Shown: positions 7,950 to 15,326 of the stretch, piece by piece
Numbering within the stretch: position 1 is the stretch's first letter
Layout: every line of letters starts with the position of its first letter
From: Candidatus Eiseniibacteriota bacterium
GTDB taxonomy: Bacteria > Eisenbacteria > RBG-16-71-46 > CAIMUX01
Assembly: GCA_029569475.1 (NCBI GenBank)
Contig: JAKQSZ010000009.1
Coordinates: 1 to 64,000 of the forward strand
DNA length: 64,000 bases
Reading direction: 5' to 3'
Notes under the pieces: generated by a model
Told to the model about the DNA's origin: nothing
Database searches by the model: none
Seen by the model: only the letters and a program-made list of their open reading frames with translations
Program-made: the position numbers and the translations under genes

Positions 7950-8819
7950 GTGAACAAGACACTGTCGGTGGTGCTCGCCATCGTGGCTGCTCTGTTGCTG
8001 GCCGGTGTGGTCTACCTGGGTGTCCGGCTCCGGGACACCAGTGCCCGCTATGCCGAGACGCTTCAGTCGGAAGAGGACGTGCGCTCGCAGTTCAACTCCG
8101 CCCTGCTGTCGATCGCCGAGATCCAGGACAGCCTCAACGCGATCGTGCCGGCCGAGGAGGAGGTGCTGGATCTGACCCGGTCGGCCGAGGGAGGGGTGAC
8201 GCAGACCCAGAAGGACCAGATGCTCGGCACCATCGACGGGTTGCGGCAGAGCATCGACCGGAACAAGGCCCGCATCCGCGACCTCGAGTCGGACCTGCGG
8301 CGCTCCGGGCAGGAGGTCGCCGGGCTGAGCCGTATCATCGAGAACCTCAAGGAGTCGGTGGCGCAGAAGGAAAGGACGATCCGGGTGCTGACGGCCAGGG
8401 TCGACTCGCTGACCACGACGGTGGCCGGCCTGCGGGAGGATGTCCGCCGTGGCGAGGAGACGATCACCGCCCAGCAGACGGTGATCGAGCGGAAGCAGCA
8501 GGAAATCGGGCGCGTCTTCTACATCGTGGGTACGCGCGACGAGCTCAAGGAGAAGGGCCTGGTGACGCAGCGCGGCGGCGTCCTCGGGATCGGCAAGTCG
8601 ACTGTCCTTACGGGACAGTTCCGCGAGAGCGACTTCGAGGAGGTCGACACCGATGTGGTGCGGGAGATCCGCTTCGAGGGGAAGAAGCCGGAGGTCCTGA
8701 GCGCCCAGGCCAGGAGCAGCTATCAGCTGCGCCCGGAGGGAGATGCGACGGTGCTCGAGATCCAGGACCCGGCCGAGTTCCGCAAGGTGAAGTACCTGGT
8801 CATCATGATCGAGGATTGA
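7950..8819 (+). CDS. Membrane-anchored coiled-coil protein of unknown function
   Basis: A 289-residue protein with a single N-terminal transmembrane or signal-anchor helix (about residues 5-25, LSVVLAIVAALLLAGVVYLG). A long predicted coiled coil follows (about 30-190), rich in Glu, Arg, Gln and Leu and including a repeated E-R-T-I-R pattern. The C-terminal ~80 residues are a compact domain beginning VFYIVGTRDELKEKG, a segment seen in other FCB-type hypothetical proteins. It is probably anchored in the inner membrane with the coiled coil in the periplasm. GTG 7950 is preceded by AAAAGGAGGAAGGC, which decides the start. The role is unknown; it may form a spacer or scaffold in the envelope. Confidence 0.75.
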   Translation: MNKTLSVVLAIVAALLLAGVVYLGVRLRDTSARYAETLQSEEDVRSQFNSALLSIAEIQDSLNAIVPAEEEVLDLTRSAEGGVTQTQKDQMLGTIDGLRQSIDRNKARIRDLESDLRRSGQEVAGLSRIIENLKESVAQKERTIRVLTARVDSLTTTVAGLREDVRRGEETITAQQTVIERKQQEIGRVFYIVGTRDELKEKGLVTQRGGVLGIGKSTVLTGQFRESDFEEVDTDVVREIRFEGKKPEVLSAQARSSYQLRPEGDATVLEIQDPAEFRKVKYLVIMIED

Positions 8820-8948
8820 GACCAGGGTCCCATCACGGATCCGGCGGTCGCGGCGCGTGTACACAATCTCTTGGCAGCCGGTCTCTCACCAGGATCGCCC
8901 GGTTGACGGTCGCGCAGCCGAGGACGCCCCAAGGAGGATCCCACCGAG

Positions 8949-9023
8949 GACAGGCGCGGGATAGACAGGCGCGGGACAGGCAGGCGCGCGATAGACAGAC
9001 GCGCGATAGACAGGCGCGGGATC
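8949..9023. repeat. 15-bp tandem repeat, five copies
   Basis: Units at 8949, 8964, 8979, 8994 and 9009 vary around GACAGGCGCGGGATA. It lies upstream of the metallophosphoesterase-like gene, between it and the coiled-coil gene. Read in frame it would give D-R-Q-A-R repeats, but the array is upstream of the chosen start and there is no sign it is translated. Confidence 0.88.
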
Positions 9024-9082
9024 CCGCGACAGGGGGATCCGGCAAACCAGATTCCGCGGACGAGGAACAAGCACCGAGGAGA

Positions 9083-10135
9083 ATGTCTCGTATGACCCTA
9101 GCCATGCGAATGAACCGAGCCACTTGCCGCCTTCCCCGAACCAGCCGCGCGGCGATCCTGTGCCTGGGCGCGCTGCTGGGCGGCGCTCTTGGGCTCATGG
9201 CCCCGGCCGCCAGCGCCGCGCCGCAGGAGCCCACGATGATCTCGTTGATCTCGTTTGGATCCCTTCAGGGGGATGTCGAGATGTGCGGCTGCCACCGCGG
9301 GCCCAAGGGGGGGATCGCTCGCCGCGTCTCGTGGCTGGCCGACGTGGAGAAGCAGGACCCCGATTATGTCCAGCTTGACCTCGGCAACTTCGCCAGTGTC
9401 AAGGACGCGGTGGCCGAAACGGAAACCGCCTTCGTCTGGAAGATGATGGAGAAGCTGCAGGTCGCCTCGACCGCCCTGGGTCCGCGAGAGATGACGAGTT
9501 GGAAGATCGTCCGCCCGCTCGTCGAGGCCGGCACCATCCCCATGGTCTCCTCCAATGTTCGGGTGCGAGAAAACGGACAGGATCGCGCGGCCGGCGACCG
9601 AATCCTCTACGTGGAGACCGAAGGGGTTCGTCTGGGGATCTTCTCCCTGATCGGACCGGAACCTTTCGCGACGGCCAAGGCTCCCGAGGGGGTGCAGTTC
9701 ACCCTGGAGGATCCCTTCAAGGTCGCGCGATCGATCATCCCCGAAATCCGCGGGCAGGCCGACGTCGTCGTGCTGGTCTCGCAGATGACGGTGGCGGAAT
9801 CCGACAGCCTGCTGAAGAACGTCCCCGGGATCGACGTGGCGCTCTATGGCTACCTGGCGGAGTACGAGGACATCGCGAGCCGCGTCGGCGGCACGATCGT
9901 CAACCGGACCGGCGAACGGGGCCAGTACGCGGGACGGCTGATGCTCACGGTCGACCCGGCGGGGAAGATCAGCGGCTTCAGCTCGGCCAACGTGGCGTTG
10001 GCCAAGGCCATGCCGGAGGATCCGGAGACCGCCGCGCTGGTGGAGGAGACGCTGGCCGAGGTCAAACGCCTCCAGTCGGCGGACAGGCAGCGAAACCTCG
10101 ACGACTTCGAGAGGCGCCTGGCCGAGGGGAAGTGA
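9083..10135 (+). CDS. Secreted metallophosphoesterase/5'-nucleotidase-like protein
   Basis: A 350-residue exported protein. The signal sequence has a basic start and a hydrophobic core ending ASAAP (about residue 46). The region VEMCGCHRGPKGGIARR matches a block found in UshA-like metallophosphoesterases, where D-x-H-G normally precedes the CGC motif and binds metal. Here that element reads SFGSLQGD and the usual DAGD is DLGN, so the metal site looks altered and enzyme activity is doubtful. The rest follows the calcineurin-like order (ALGPREM, SSNVR, VVLVSQM). The start ATG 9083 has GAGGAG upstream; ATG 9092 is possible. The 3' end, including the stop codon, is part of a three-copy 27-bp repeat. 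Confidence 0.7.
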   Translation: MSRMTLAMRMNRATCRLPRTSRAAILCLGALLGGALGLMAPAASAAPQEPTMISLISFGSLQGDVEMCGCHRGPKGGIARRVSWLADVEKQDPDYVQLDLGNFASVKDAVAETETAFVWKMMEKLQVASTALGPREMTSWKIVRPLVEAGTIPMVSSNVRVRENGQDRAAGDRILYVETEGVRLGIFSLIGPEPFATAKAPEGVQFTLEDPFKVARSIIPEIRGQADVVVLVSQMTVAESDSLLKNVPGIDVALYGYLAEYEDIASRVGGTIVNRTGERGQYAGRLMLTVDPAGKISGFSSANVALAKAMPEDPETAALVEETLAEVKRLQSADRQRNLDDFERRLAEGK

Positions 10136-10191
10136 CAAAGGCGCCCGGCCGAGGGGTGCTGACAGAGGCGCCTGGCCGATGGAAGTGACCC
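10111..10191 (+). repeat. 27-bp tandem repeat (3 copies) straddling a stop codon
   Basis: Units at 10111, 10138 and 10165, each resembling GAGGCGCCTGGCCGAGGGGA followed by AGTGACA. The first unit contains the last codons and TGA stop of the metallophosphoesterase-like gene. The two downstream copies lie in the gap before the next gene. Confidence 0.88.
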
Positions 10192-10216
10192 GGCACAGGC
10201 CGGAAGGAGCGATCGG

Positions 10217-10897
10217 ATGGGCGAGAGCCGGCGCGGCATGCCCCCCCACGCGCCCGTGACGGGGGACTGCGCAGTGGCGGCCGCGGCAGGCTCAACCGCG
10301 GCACGGCCGGCCCACGATCGCCGTCGCCATGCCCCGCGTTTCCGCCTGGACCGGATGGCCTCGTCCTTGGTCGCCGCGATCGTCCTGGCCGGATGCGGCG
10401 GCGGTGGGTCGACCCGCAGCCCGGATCCGCAACCGGGTCCCTGGGACTTCCCCGCCGCGACCGGCCATGCCCTCGTCCTGCGATCCGAGCAGACGTCCTG
10501 CGCCGTCGGCGATAGCGTGGATGTCAAGCTTACGGCCTATGATCTCCCGCCGCTCTCGGGCGCTGCCCTCCGCATCGACGTCCCAAGCGAACTCCTCGCG
10601 GCCGGCCGTATCCTGCGCAACCCGCAAGCCCTGCCCTCAGGCGAGGCCATGTTGACGGTCGAGCGGATCGAACCGGATTCGGGGCGGGTGAGCTGGGGCT
10701 TCAGCTTCGTCCGCGGCAGCGGCCGGACCTTCAGCGGAAGCGCCGTCCTGCTGCTGCTCCGATGCCGCGCCCTGGAATCCGGAAGCGCCTATCTGCGACT
10801 CGATCGCGGCACGCTCGATCTTCGCGACAGCGCCGGGAGTCGGATGGCTGGTCTGGAGAACATCCGCCTCGACCCGCTCACGCTACTGGTTCTCTAG
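10217..10897 (+). CDS. Putative lipoprotein with a cohesin-like domain
   Basis: A 226-residue protein of unknown function. Residues ~47-60 form a hydrophobic stretch ending in the lipobox VLAGC, followed by a Gly-rich linker. The n-region in front is unusually long and basic (about 45 residues). The C-terminal ~150 residues have the feel of a cohesin-type beta domain: SCAVGDSVDVKLTA, ALRIDVPSELL and later GSAYLRLDRGTL. Cohesin-like domains are often used as surface adhesion modules. The start ATG 10217 is chosen for its GGAAGGAG site; ATG 10355 would give a short lipoprotein signal with no basic n-region. It follows the metallophosphoesterase-like gene in the same direction. Confidence 0.6.
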   Translation: MGESRRGMPPHAPVTGDCAVAAAAGSTAARPAHDRRRHAPRFRLDRMASSLVAAIVLAGCGGGGSTRSPDPQPGPWDFPAATGHALVLRSEQTSCAVGDSVDVKLTAYDLPPLSGAALRIDVPSELLAAGRILRNPQALPSGEAMLTVERIEPDSGRVSWGFSFVRGSGRTFSGSAVLLLLRCRALESGSAYLRLDRGTLDLRDSAGSRMAGLENIRLDPLTLLVL

Positions 10898-11089
10898 GTC
10901 CCTGGGGGATCGTCCGCTAGCCGATCGTTCACCAGAACCCGTTCCAGGACCGAGGCCGTTCGGATTGTTGACACCGCGGATCCCCGATCCATACAGTTGT
11001 TCCATGATAGGCAAAAGGGCCGGGCCAGGGTCGGATCCCCACCATCCCGCCTCCGCGCCCACGCCCGAGATCAGAGACGAAAGGAGAGT

Positions 11090-12334
11090 ATGACAAGCGT
11101 TTTGTGTGTGGTGCTGGGTCTGTCGGCTTTGATGGATCTGGCGCTGGGAGTGTGGGCCAGCGCCGCCTGGGGATCCTTCACCGAGACTTGGCGCCTTCAA
11201 TCGTTCCAGGTCAGCGCGCAGGCGACCGCCGATGCACGTCTCCTGGGAACGGTCCTGGGCTTCTGCCTCTTGATGTTTGCGGCGCTCCAGGTGCAGATCA
11301 TCCTCTGGATTCGCCGCGGATGGGAGCAGGGCCATCGCCTCACCGTGATCTTTGGCGCGTACCTGCTGATCTCCTCCGTGGTGACTTCCCTCCTGTTCCA
11401 CAGGCCGGAGTTCCTGTGGGTGGACGGACTTCGCGGAATCCTGCTGGGCGCGCTGGCGTTGCTCTCGCTGAACACGCCGGCCACCGTCCGCGAGCTGCGG
11501 CTTCCCGCCCGGACACATGTCACGCCCCGGATGCGCGATCACCGGGGAGCGGAGGATCGATCGGCAGTGCGCCACGGCGATCGCCGTGGACGGCGCCGGG
11601 ACAACCGGGCCGATCGCGATCGGGACCGGTCAAGGTCCCGCGTTGCCGGACGCCACGGGCACAGCGGAGGCCGCGCAGGCGGCAGGACAACGGACCGCGA
11701 GTCCACCGCGGAACGGGGGACCGATGGTGACCGGGAGCGCCTGGCCGCGCGGGGAGAGAATCGATCATCCCGCATCCGGGGCGATCGCTCTCCGGATCCG
11801 CGATCGCGTGCCCGCGAAGTCATGCCCGTGGGGCCAGAGCGTCCGAAACCGCCCAGGAGGGAGCCGGTCTCCGAACAGGATGACCGGGACCTGACCGTGG
11901 TGGTTCACGGCCCGGCCGACAAGCACCGTCCTCACGATGAACGGCCGCCGTTGCAGGCGGGGGGCCTGCCGCTGGCAGGACGCGAAGCAGCGAGTCCCCT
12001 GTCGCAGGAGGCTTCCTTGAGCCCGGCGGCTGGGGACTTCGAGCAACGGGAGGATGACGCATCGCCGCGAGGAGATCGTCGTCGCCGCCGCCGTCGTGGT
12101 CCGCGGCGCAACGGGGAGGCGCGCGAGTACGCCGCGCCGATCGAAGATGGTTCGTTCATGGATCTGCCGGAGCCGGCCGCCGCTGAGGACTCGGATGACC
12201 GTGATCCGCCCCCCAGCTCCGGGTACGTCCAGGCTCTGGACAAGCTGAGCCTGTTGGAGCCGCGGCCGGCCGGAACGAAGGGCGATAGCTCGCCATTCGG
12301 CCGCACCCGCAAACCGGCAGGAAGAAGGCGTTAG
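11090..12334 (+). CDS. Membrane protein with long Arg/Asp-rich disordered tail
   Basis: A 414-residue protein I do not recognise. The first ~140 residues hold about four transmembrane helices (near 1-20, 50-70, 78-100 and 108-125). The rest is hydrophilic and probably disordered: runs rich in Arg, Asp, Gly and Ser, including RRGRRRDNRADRDRDRSRSR, then acidic and Pro-rich parts, a patch of six consecutive Arg, and a final PAGRRR. This composition resembles RNA-binding or polyelectrolyte tails. The start ATG 11090 has GAAAGGAGAG directly upstream. The gene stands alone, ending toward the convergent biotin-carrier gene with a hairpin between. No function is assigned. Confidence 0.7.
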   Translation: MTSVLCVVLGLSALMDLALGVWASAAWGSFTETWRLQSFQVSAQATADARLLGTVLGFCLLMFAALQVQIILWIRRGWEQGHRLTVIFGAYLLISSVVTSLLFHRPEFLWVDGLRGILLGALALLSLNTPATVRELRLPARTHVTPRMRDHRGAEDRSAVRHGDRRGRRRDNRADRDRDRSRSRVAGRHGHSGGRAGGRTTDRESTAERGTDGDRERLAARGENRSSRIRGDRSPDPRSRAREVMPVGPERPKPPRREPVSEQDDRDLTVVVHGPADKHRPHDERPPLQAGGLPLAGREAASPLSQEASLSPAAGDFEQREDDASPRGDRRRRRRRGPRRNGEAREYAAPIEDGSFMDLPEPAAAEDSDDRDPPPSSGYVQALDKLSLLEPRPAGTKGDSSPFGRTRKPAGRRR

Positions 12335-12375
12335 GCGCGCGTCCACCCACGTTCGCGCGTCCGCCGGCCCCTCGA

Positions 12376-12416
12376 CAGGCAACCCCGGCTCAGCCGTCTG
12401 AGGCTGGGCTGCCTGG
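12376..12416. terminator. Hairpin between convergent genes, probable bidirectional terminator
   Basis: An outer pair CAGGCA/TGCCTG encloses GCTCAGCC/GGCTGGGC (one G-T pair) around a six-base loop. It lies between the convergent stops at 12334 and 12549. No T tract is present. Confidence 0.45.
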
Positions 12417-12548
12417 AGTCAGGCAAGAGAATCAGTCAACCTGCAACCCGGCGAGCGCCGACCCCAGGAAAGGCGGCCCGCCGGGTGACCTCCCGCCTGC
12501 CGCCCCCCTATCGCAGCCTGACCAAGCCTCAGCTCAGCCCTCCAACGC

Positions 12549-12860
12549 TCAGCCCTCAAACTCCAGCAGGATCTCTCCGCGCGGGACCATCTGTCCCTGC
12601 TTGACGAAGATCGTCCGGATCGTGCCGTCGCGCGGCGAGAGCACCTCGTTGCGCATCTTCATCGCCTCCAGCACGAGGATGGGCTCGCCGCGCCGGACCG
12701 CCTGCTGTTCGGCGACCGCGATGTTGCCGATGACGCCGGGGATGGCGGCGGTCAGGTGCCGGGGATCGGGTGGTTGGTAGGGCCGCCGTCGCTCGAACCT
12801 GCGGGTCAGGCTGGTCCGGTAGACGGTGTCGTCGAGCACGAAGTCATGGGGTTCGCTCAT
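12549..12860 (-). CDS. Biotin carboxyl carrier protein
   Basis: A 103-residue biotinyl domain protein. The biotin attachment site is K68 in EAMKM, framed by the hammerhead-type repeats PGVIGNIAVAEQQAV and PRDGTIRTIFVKQGQMV. It carries carboxybiotin between a carboxylase or decarboxylase and a carboxyltransferase. It starts 13 bp after the carboxyltransferase gene on the same strand, so the two probably form one complex. No biotin carboxylase gene is in the window; the enzyme is either completed elsewhere or is a decarboxylase. The start is ATG 12860. Confidence 0.9.
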   Translation of the reverse strand: MSEPHDFVLDDTVYRTSLTRRFERRRPYQPPDPRHLTAAIPGVIGNIAVAEQQAVRRGEPILVLEAMKMRNEVLSPRDGTIRTIFVKQGQMVPRGEILLEFEG

Positions 12861-12873
12861 GCGTGCCTCCCGA

Positions 12874-14598
12874 TCAGAATGGCGGGATCCCGTGCTTCTT
12901 CGGCGGACGTGTTTCCGCCTTCTGCAGCGAGATCTCCAACGCATGGACGACAAACTCGCGAGTCTCCTCGGGCGTGATCACGGCATCGATGTGCCCCTCG
13001 GCCGCGGCCCGATACGGATTGGCGAACTTCTGCTGGTACTCCAGCACCTTGGTCCGCCGCATCGCCTCGGGATCCGGCGCCTCGGCAATCTCCTTGCGGA
13101 AGATGATGTTGGCGGCCCCTTCGGGACCCATGACGGCGATCTCGGCGCTCGGCCAGGCGAAGACGAAGTCGGCCCCGAGATGGCGCGAACACATGGCGAT
13201 GTAACCCCCGCCGTAGGCCTTGCGCAGGATGACCGTGATCTTCGGTACGGTGGCCTCGCTGTAAGCGTAGAGAAGCTTGGCCCCGTGACGGATGACCCCC
13301 GCGTGCTCCTGGTCGACTCCCGGCAGGTAACCCGGCAGGTCCACGAAGGTGACCAGGGGGATGTTGAAGGCATCGCAGAAGCGGATGAACCGGGCCGCCT
13401 TGTCCGAGGAGTCCACGTCGAGGACGCCGGCCAGGACCGCCGGCTGGTTGGCCACGACGCCGACGCTGTGCCCGTTGAAGCGGGCGAACCCGACGACAAT
13501 GTTCGGAGCCCAGCCCGCATGCACCTCGAAGAGATCGGAGTCGTCGCAGACCGAGCGGACGACGTCCCGGACATCGAAGGGATCCCGCGCGTCGGCGGGG
13601 ATCACCCGGGCCACGTCAAAGCCGGCGCGCGGCGGATGGGGCGCGAAGGCGTCGGGTTTCTTGCGGTTGTTCCAGGGAATGAAGGTGACCAGCTTCTTGA
13701 TCTGCTCGAAGCACTCCTGCTCGGTCGCCGCGTAGAAGTGCGCGTTGCCGGAAACCTCGGTCTGGACGCGCGCGCCGCCGAGGTCCTCCATGCTGATCTC
13801 CTCGCCCAGCACCGTCTTGATCACCTCGGGGCCGGTGATGAACATGCGGGAGATCTTGTCGACGACGAAGACGAAGTCGGTGAGCGCGGGGGAGTAGACC
13901 GCACCGCCGGCGCACGGCCCGAGGATGACCGAAATCTGGGGAATGACCCCCGAGGCCTGGGTGTTCCGGTAGAAGATCTCGCCGTAGCCGGCGAGCGAGT
14001 TGACGCCTTCCTGGATCCGCGCGCCGCCCGAGTCGTTGATCCCGATGAGCGGTGTGCCGAGCTTCATGGCGTGATCCATGATCTTGGTGATCTTGCGGGC
14101 GTGGGCCAGGCCGAGCGAACCGCCGGCGACCGTGAAGTCCTGCGCGAAGAGACAGACCGGGTGACCGTGGATCTTGCCGGTACCCGTGATCACCCCATCG
14201 GCCGGCAGTTCCTTGTGGTTCATGTCGAAGTCCTGGCACTTGTGCTCCACGAAGAGGTCGTACTCGTGGAACGAATCAGGATCGACGATCAGCTGGATCC
14301 GCTCGCGTGCCGTGAGCTTTCCGCTCGCCACCTGTTTCTCGACCGCCTTGGGGCCGCCACCCCCAGTGGCTCGGGAACGGCGGGCGAAGAAGTCGACCAC
14401 CTTCTGCATGACCGACAGAAACGTCTGGGGATGCGCCGCCGGGCCCGCCGGAGTGCGTTGGGCCGAACCGTGGGATGGGGAGGCTCCTCGCGGCGAAGAT
14501 GCTTCCGAGGCGGGTCGTCCCGGGCCTGACGGCCTTGGGCGTTCCCCCTCCGCCTGCGTTGCCCCGACCCTCGATGAGGTTTCAGCGGAATGGTCCAT
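12874..14598 (-). CDS. Acyl-CoA carboxyltransferase beta subunit (propionyl/methylmalonyl-CoA type)
   Basis: A 574-residue carboxyltransferase of the PccB/MmdA family. Hallmarks are GGSLGLAHARKITKIMD, INDSGGARIQEGV, the oxyanion block ILGPCAGGAVYSPALTD and GGGYIAMCSRHLGADF. The likely reaction is transfer of a carboxyl group between carboxybiotin and propionyl-CoA. The first ~60 residues are a low-complexity extension before homology begins at MQKVVDFFARR (ATG 14409). ATG 14598 is preferred because GAGGTAATCC precedes it, while 14409 lacks a site. With the downstream biotin carrier it may serve propionyl-CoA carboxylase or a methylmalonyl-CoA decarboxylase; the sequence alone does not decide. 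Confidence 0.9.
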   Translation of the reverse strand: MDHSAETSSRVGATQAEGERPRPSGPGRPASEASSPRGASPSHGSAQRTPAGPAAHPQTFLSVMQKVVDFFARRSRATGGGGPKAVEKQVASGKLTARERIQLIVDPDSFHEYDLFVEHKCQDFDMNHKELPADGVITGTGKIHGHPVCLFAQDFTVAGGSLGLAHARKITKIMDHAMKLGTPLIGINDSGGARIQEGVNSLAGYGEIFYRNTQASGVIPQISVILGPCAGGAVYSPALTDFVFVVDKISRMFITGPEVIKTVLGEEISMEDLGGARVQTEVSGNAHFYAATEQECFEQIKKLVTFIPWNNRKKPDAFAPHPPRAGFDVARVIPADARDPFDVRDVVRSVCDDSDLFEVHAGWAPNIVVGFARFNGHSVGVVANQPAVLAGVLDVDSSDKAARFIRFCDAFNIPLVTFVDLPGYLPGVDQEHAGVIRHGAKLLYAYSEATVPKITVILRKAYGGGYIAMCSRHLGADFVFAWPSAEIAVMGPEGAANIIFRKEIAEAPDPEAMRRTKVLEYQQKFANPYRAAAEGHIDAVITPEETREFVVHALEISLQKAETRPPKKHGIPPF

Positions 14599-14762
14599 GG
14601 ATTACCTCGCAGACGATGTCGAGTCCCCGGGGACGGGCAGAACGAGGCCAACCATGGGCCCGATGAAAGCACCTCGCCCCCCCGGGGGTGCCGGGAGGAA
14701 TTGTAGGCGCCCTTCCTGAACCGGGGCAAGTCGAGACCGGCTCGGTCCGGCTCGGCGCGTGG

Positions 14763-15320
14763 TCATCCCTTCCGTCGAGGAGGCGACAGCAACCTGGCCA
14801 ACTCGATCTGGTAGCCGAATCTGACGACCTCCGAGCCGGGGTTGCGGTGTCCCAATCCGGCGTTGGAGATGTGTCCCACGCTCACGCTCACCATCTGCGC
14901 CGCGGCGATGCGCCGGGATACCTCGATCGAGGAAAAGAACTCCAGGTGACTACCGAGATCGAGCCATTTCTCCGCGGGGAAGTACCCTGGTCCGCTGGAG
15001 ACGGCGATCGACCAGTCTGTTCCCAGGTTCTGGTACAGCATCAGGCCCCCGCCCGCGAAGAGCGGGGAGCCTTTGGTGGACAGGTCTCCTTCTGCCCACA
15101 GGCGCAGCCCGTGCCAGAGCGGCCGGGTGCGCCAGTGCACGAAGACACCATGGACTTTCTTCTCGTCCAGCGCGCCGGTCATCCCGTAACCGCCCGCGAG
15201 CCAGCTTCCGTCGCCCCACCGGCGAGCCGCAGCCGACCGTTCCGCGGTGGCCGCCAGGAGCGTTGCATGGAGAGTCAGCGCCGCTGTCCACCACCGCGCG
15301 AACCGGGTCAGCGAATCCAA
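14763..15320 (-). CDS. PagL-like lipid A deacylase / acyloxyacyl hydrolase
   Basis: A 185-residue protein of the PagL (PF09411) family, outer-membrane beta-barrel enzymes that remove the 3-O acyl chain from lipid A. The signature GHISNAGLGHRNPGSE carries H150, S152 and E164. Their spacing (2 and 14) equals that of the catalytic His126, Ser128 and Glu140 of Pseudomonas PagL. An N-terminal hydrophobic stretch (about 10-30) should be the signal peptide, and alternating strands such as HLEFFSSIEVSRRI fit a barrel. It lies six bases downstream of argS, so the two are probably co-transcribed. Its presence implies an outer membrane with lipid A. Confidence 0.82.
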   Translation of the reverse strand: MDSLTRFARWWTAALTLHATLLAATAERSAAARRWGDGSWLAGGYGMTGALDEKKVHGVFVHWRTRPLWHGLRLWAEGDLSTKGSPLFAGGGLMLYQNLGTDWSIAVSSGPGYFPAEKWLDLGSHLEFFSSIEVSRRIAAAQMVSVSVGHISNAGLGHRNPGSEVVRFGYQIELARLLSPPRRKG

Positions 15321-15326
15321 GGGAGT

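Noticed and set aside
8949..9023. CRISPR-like array at the 15-bp repeats
   Set aside because: Units are adjacent with no spacers, so it is a simple tandem repeat.
7409..10135. 908-codon open frame starting inside the response regulator region
   Set aside because: Only its last 351 codons are a real gene (from ATG 9083 with a ribosome binding site); the front overlaps antisense and repeat sequence.
14655..14700. Terminator-like GC-rich run upstream of the carboxyltransferase
   Set aside because: The inverted pairing is only five bases with a C/G run between; it lies in a 5' region and lacks a T tract.
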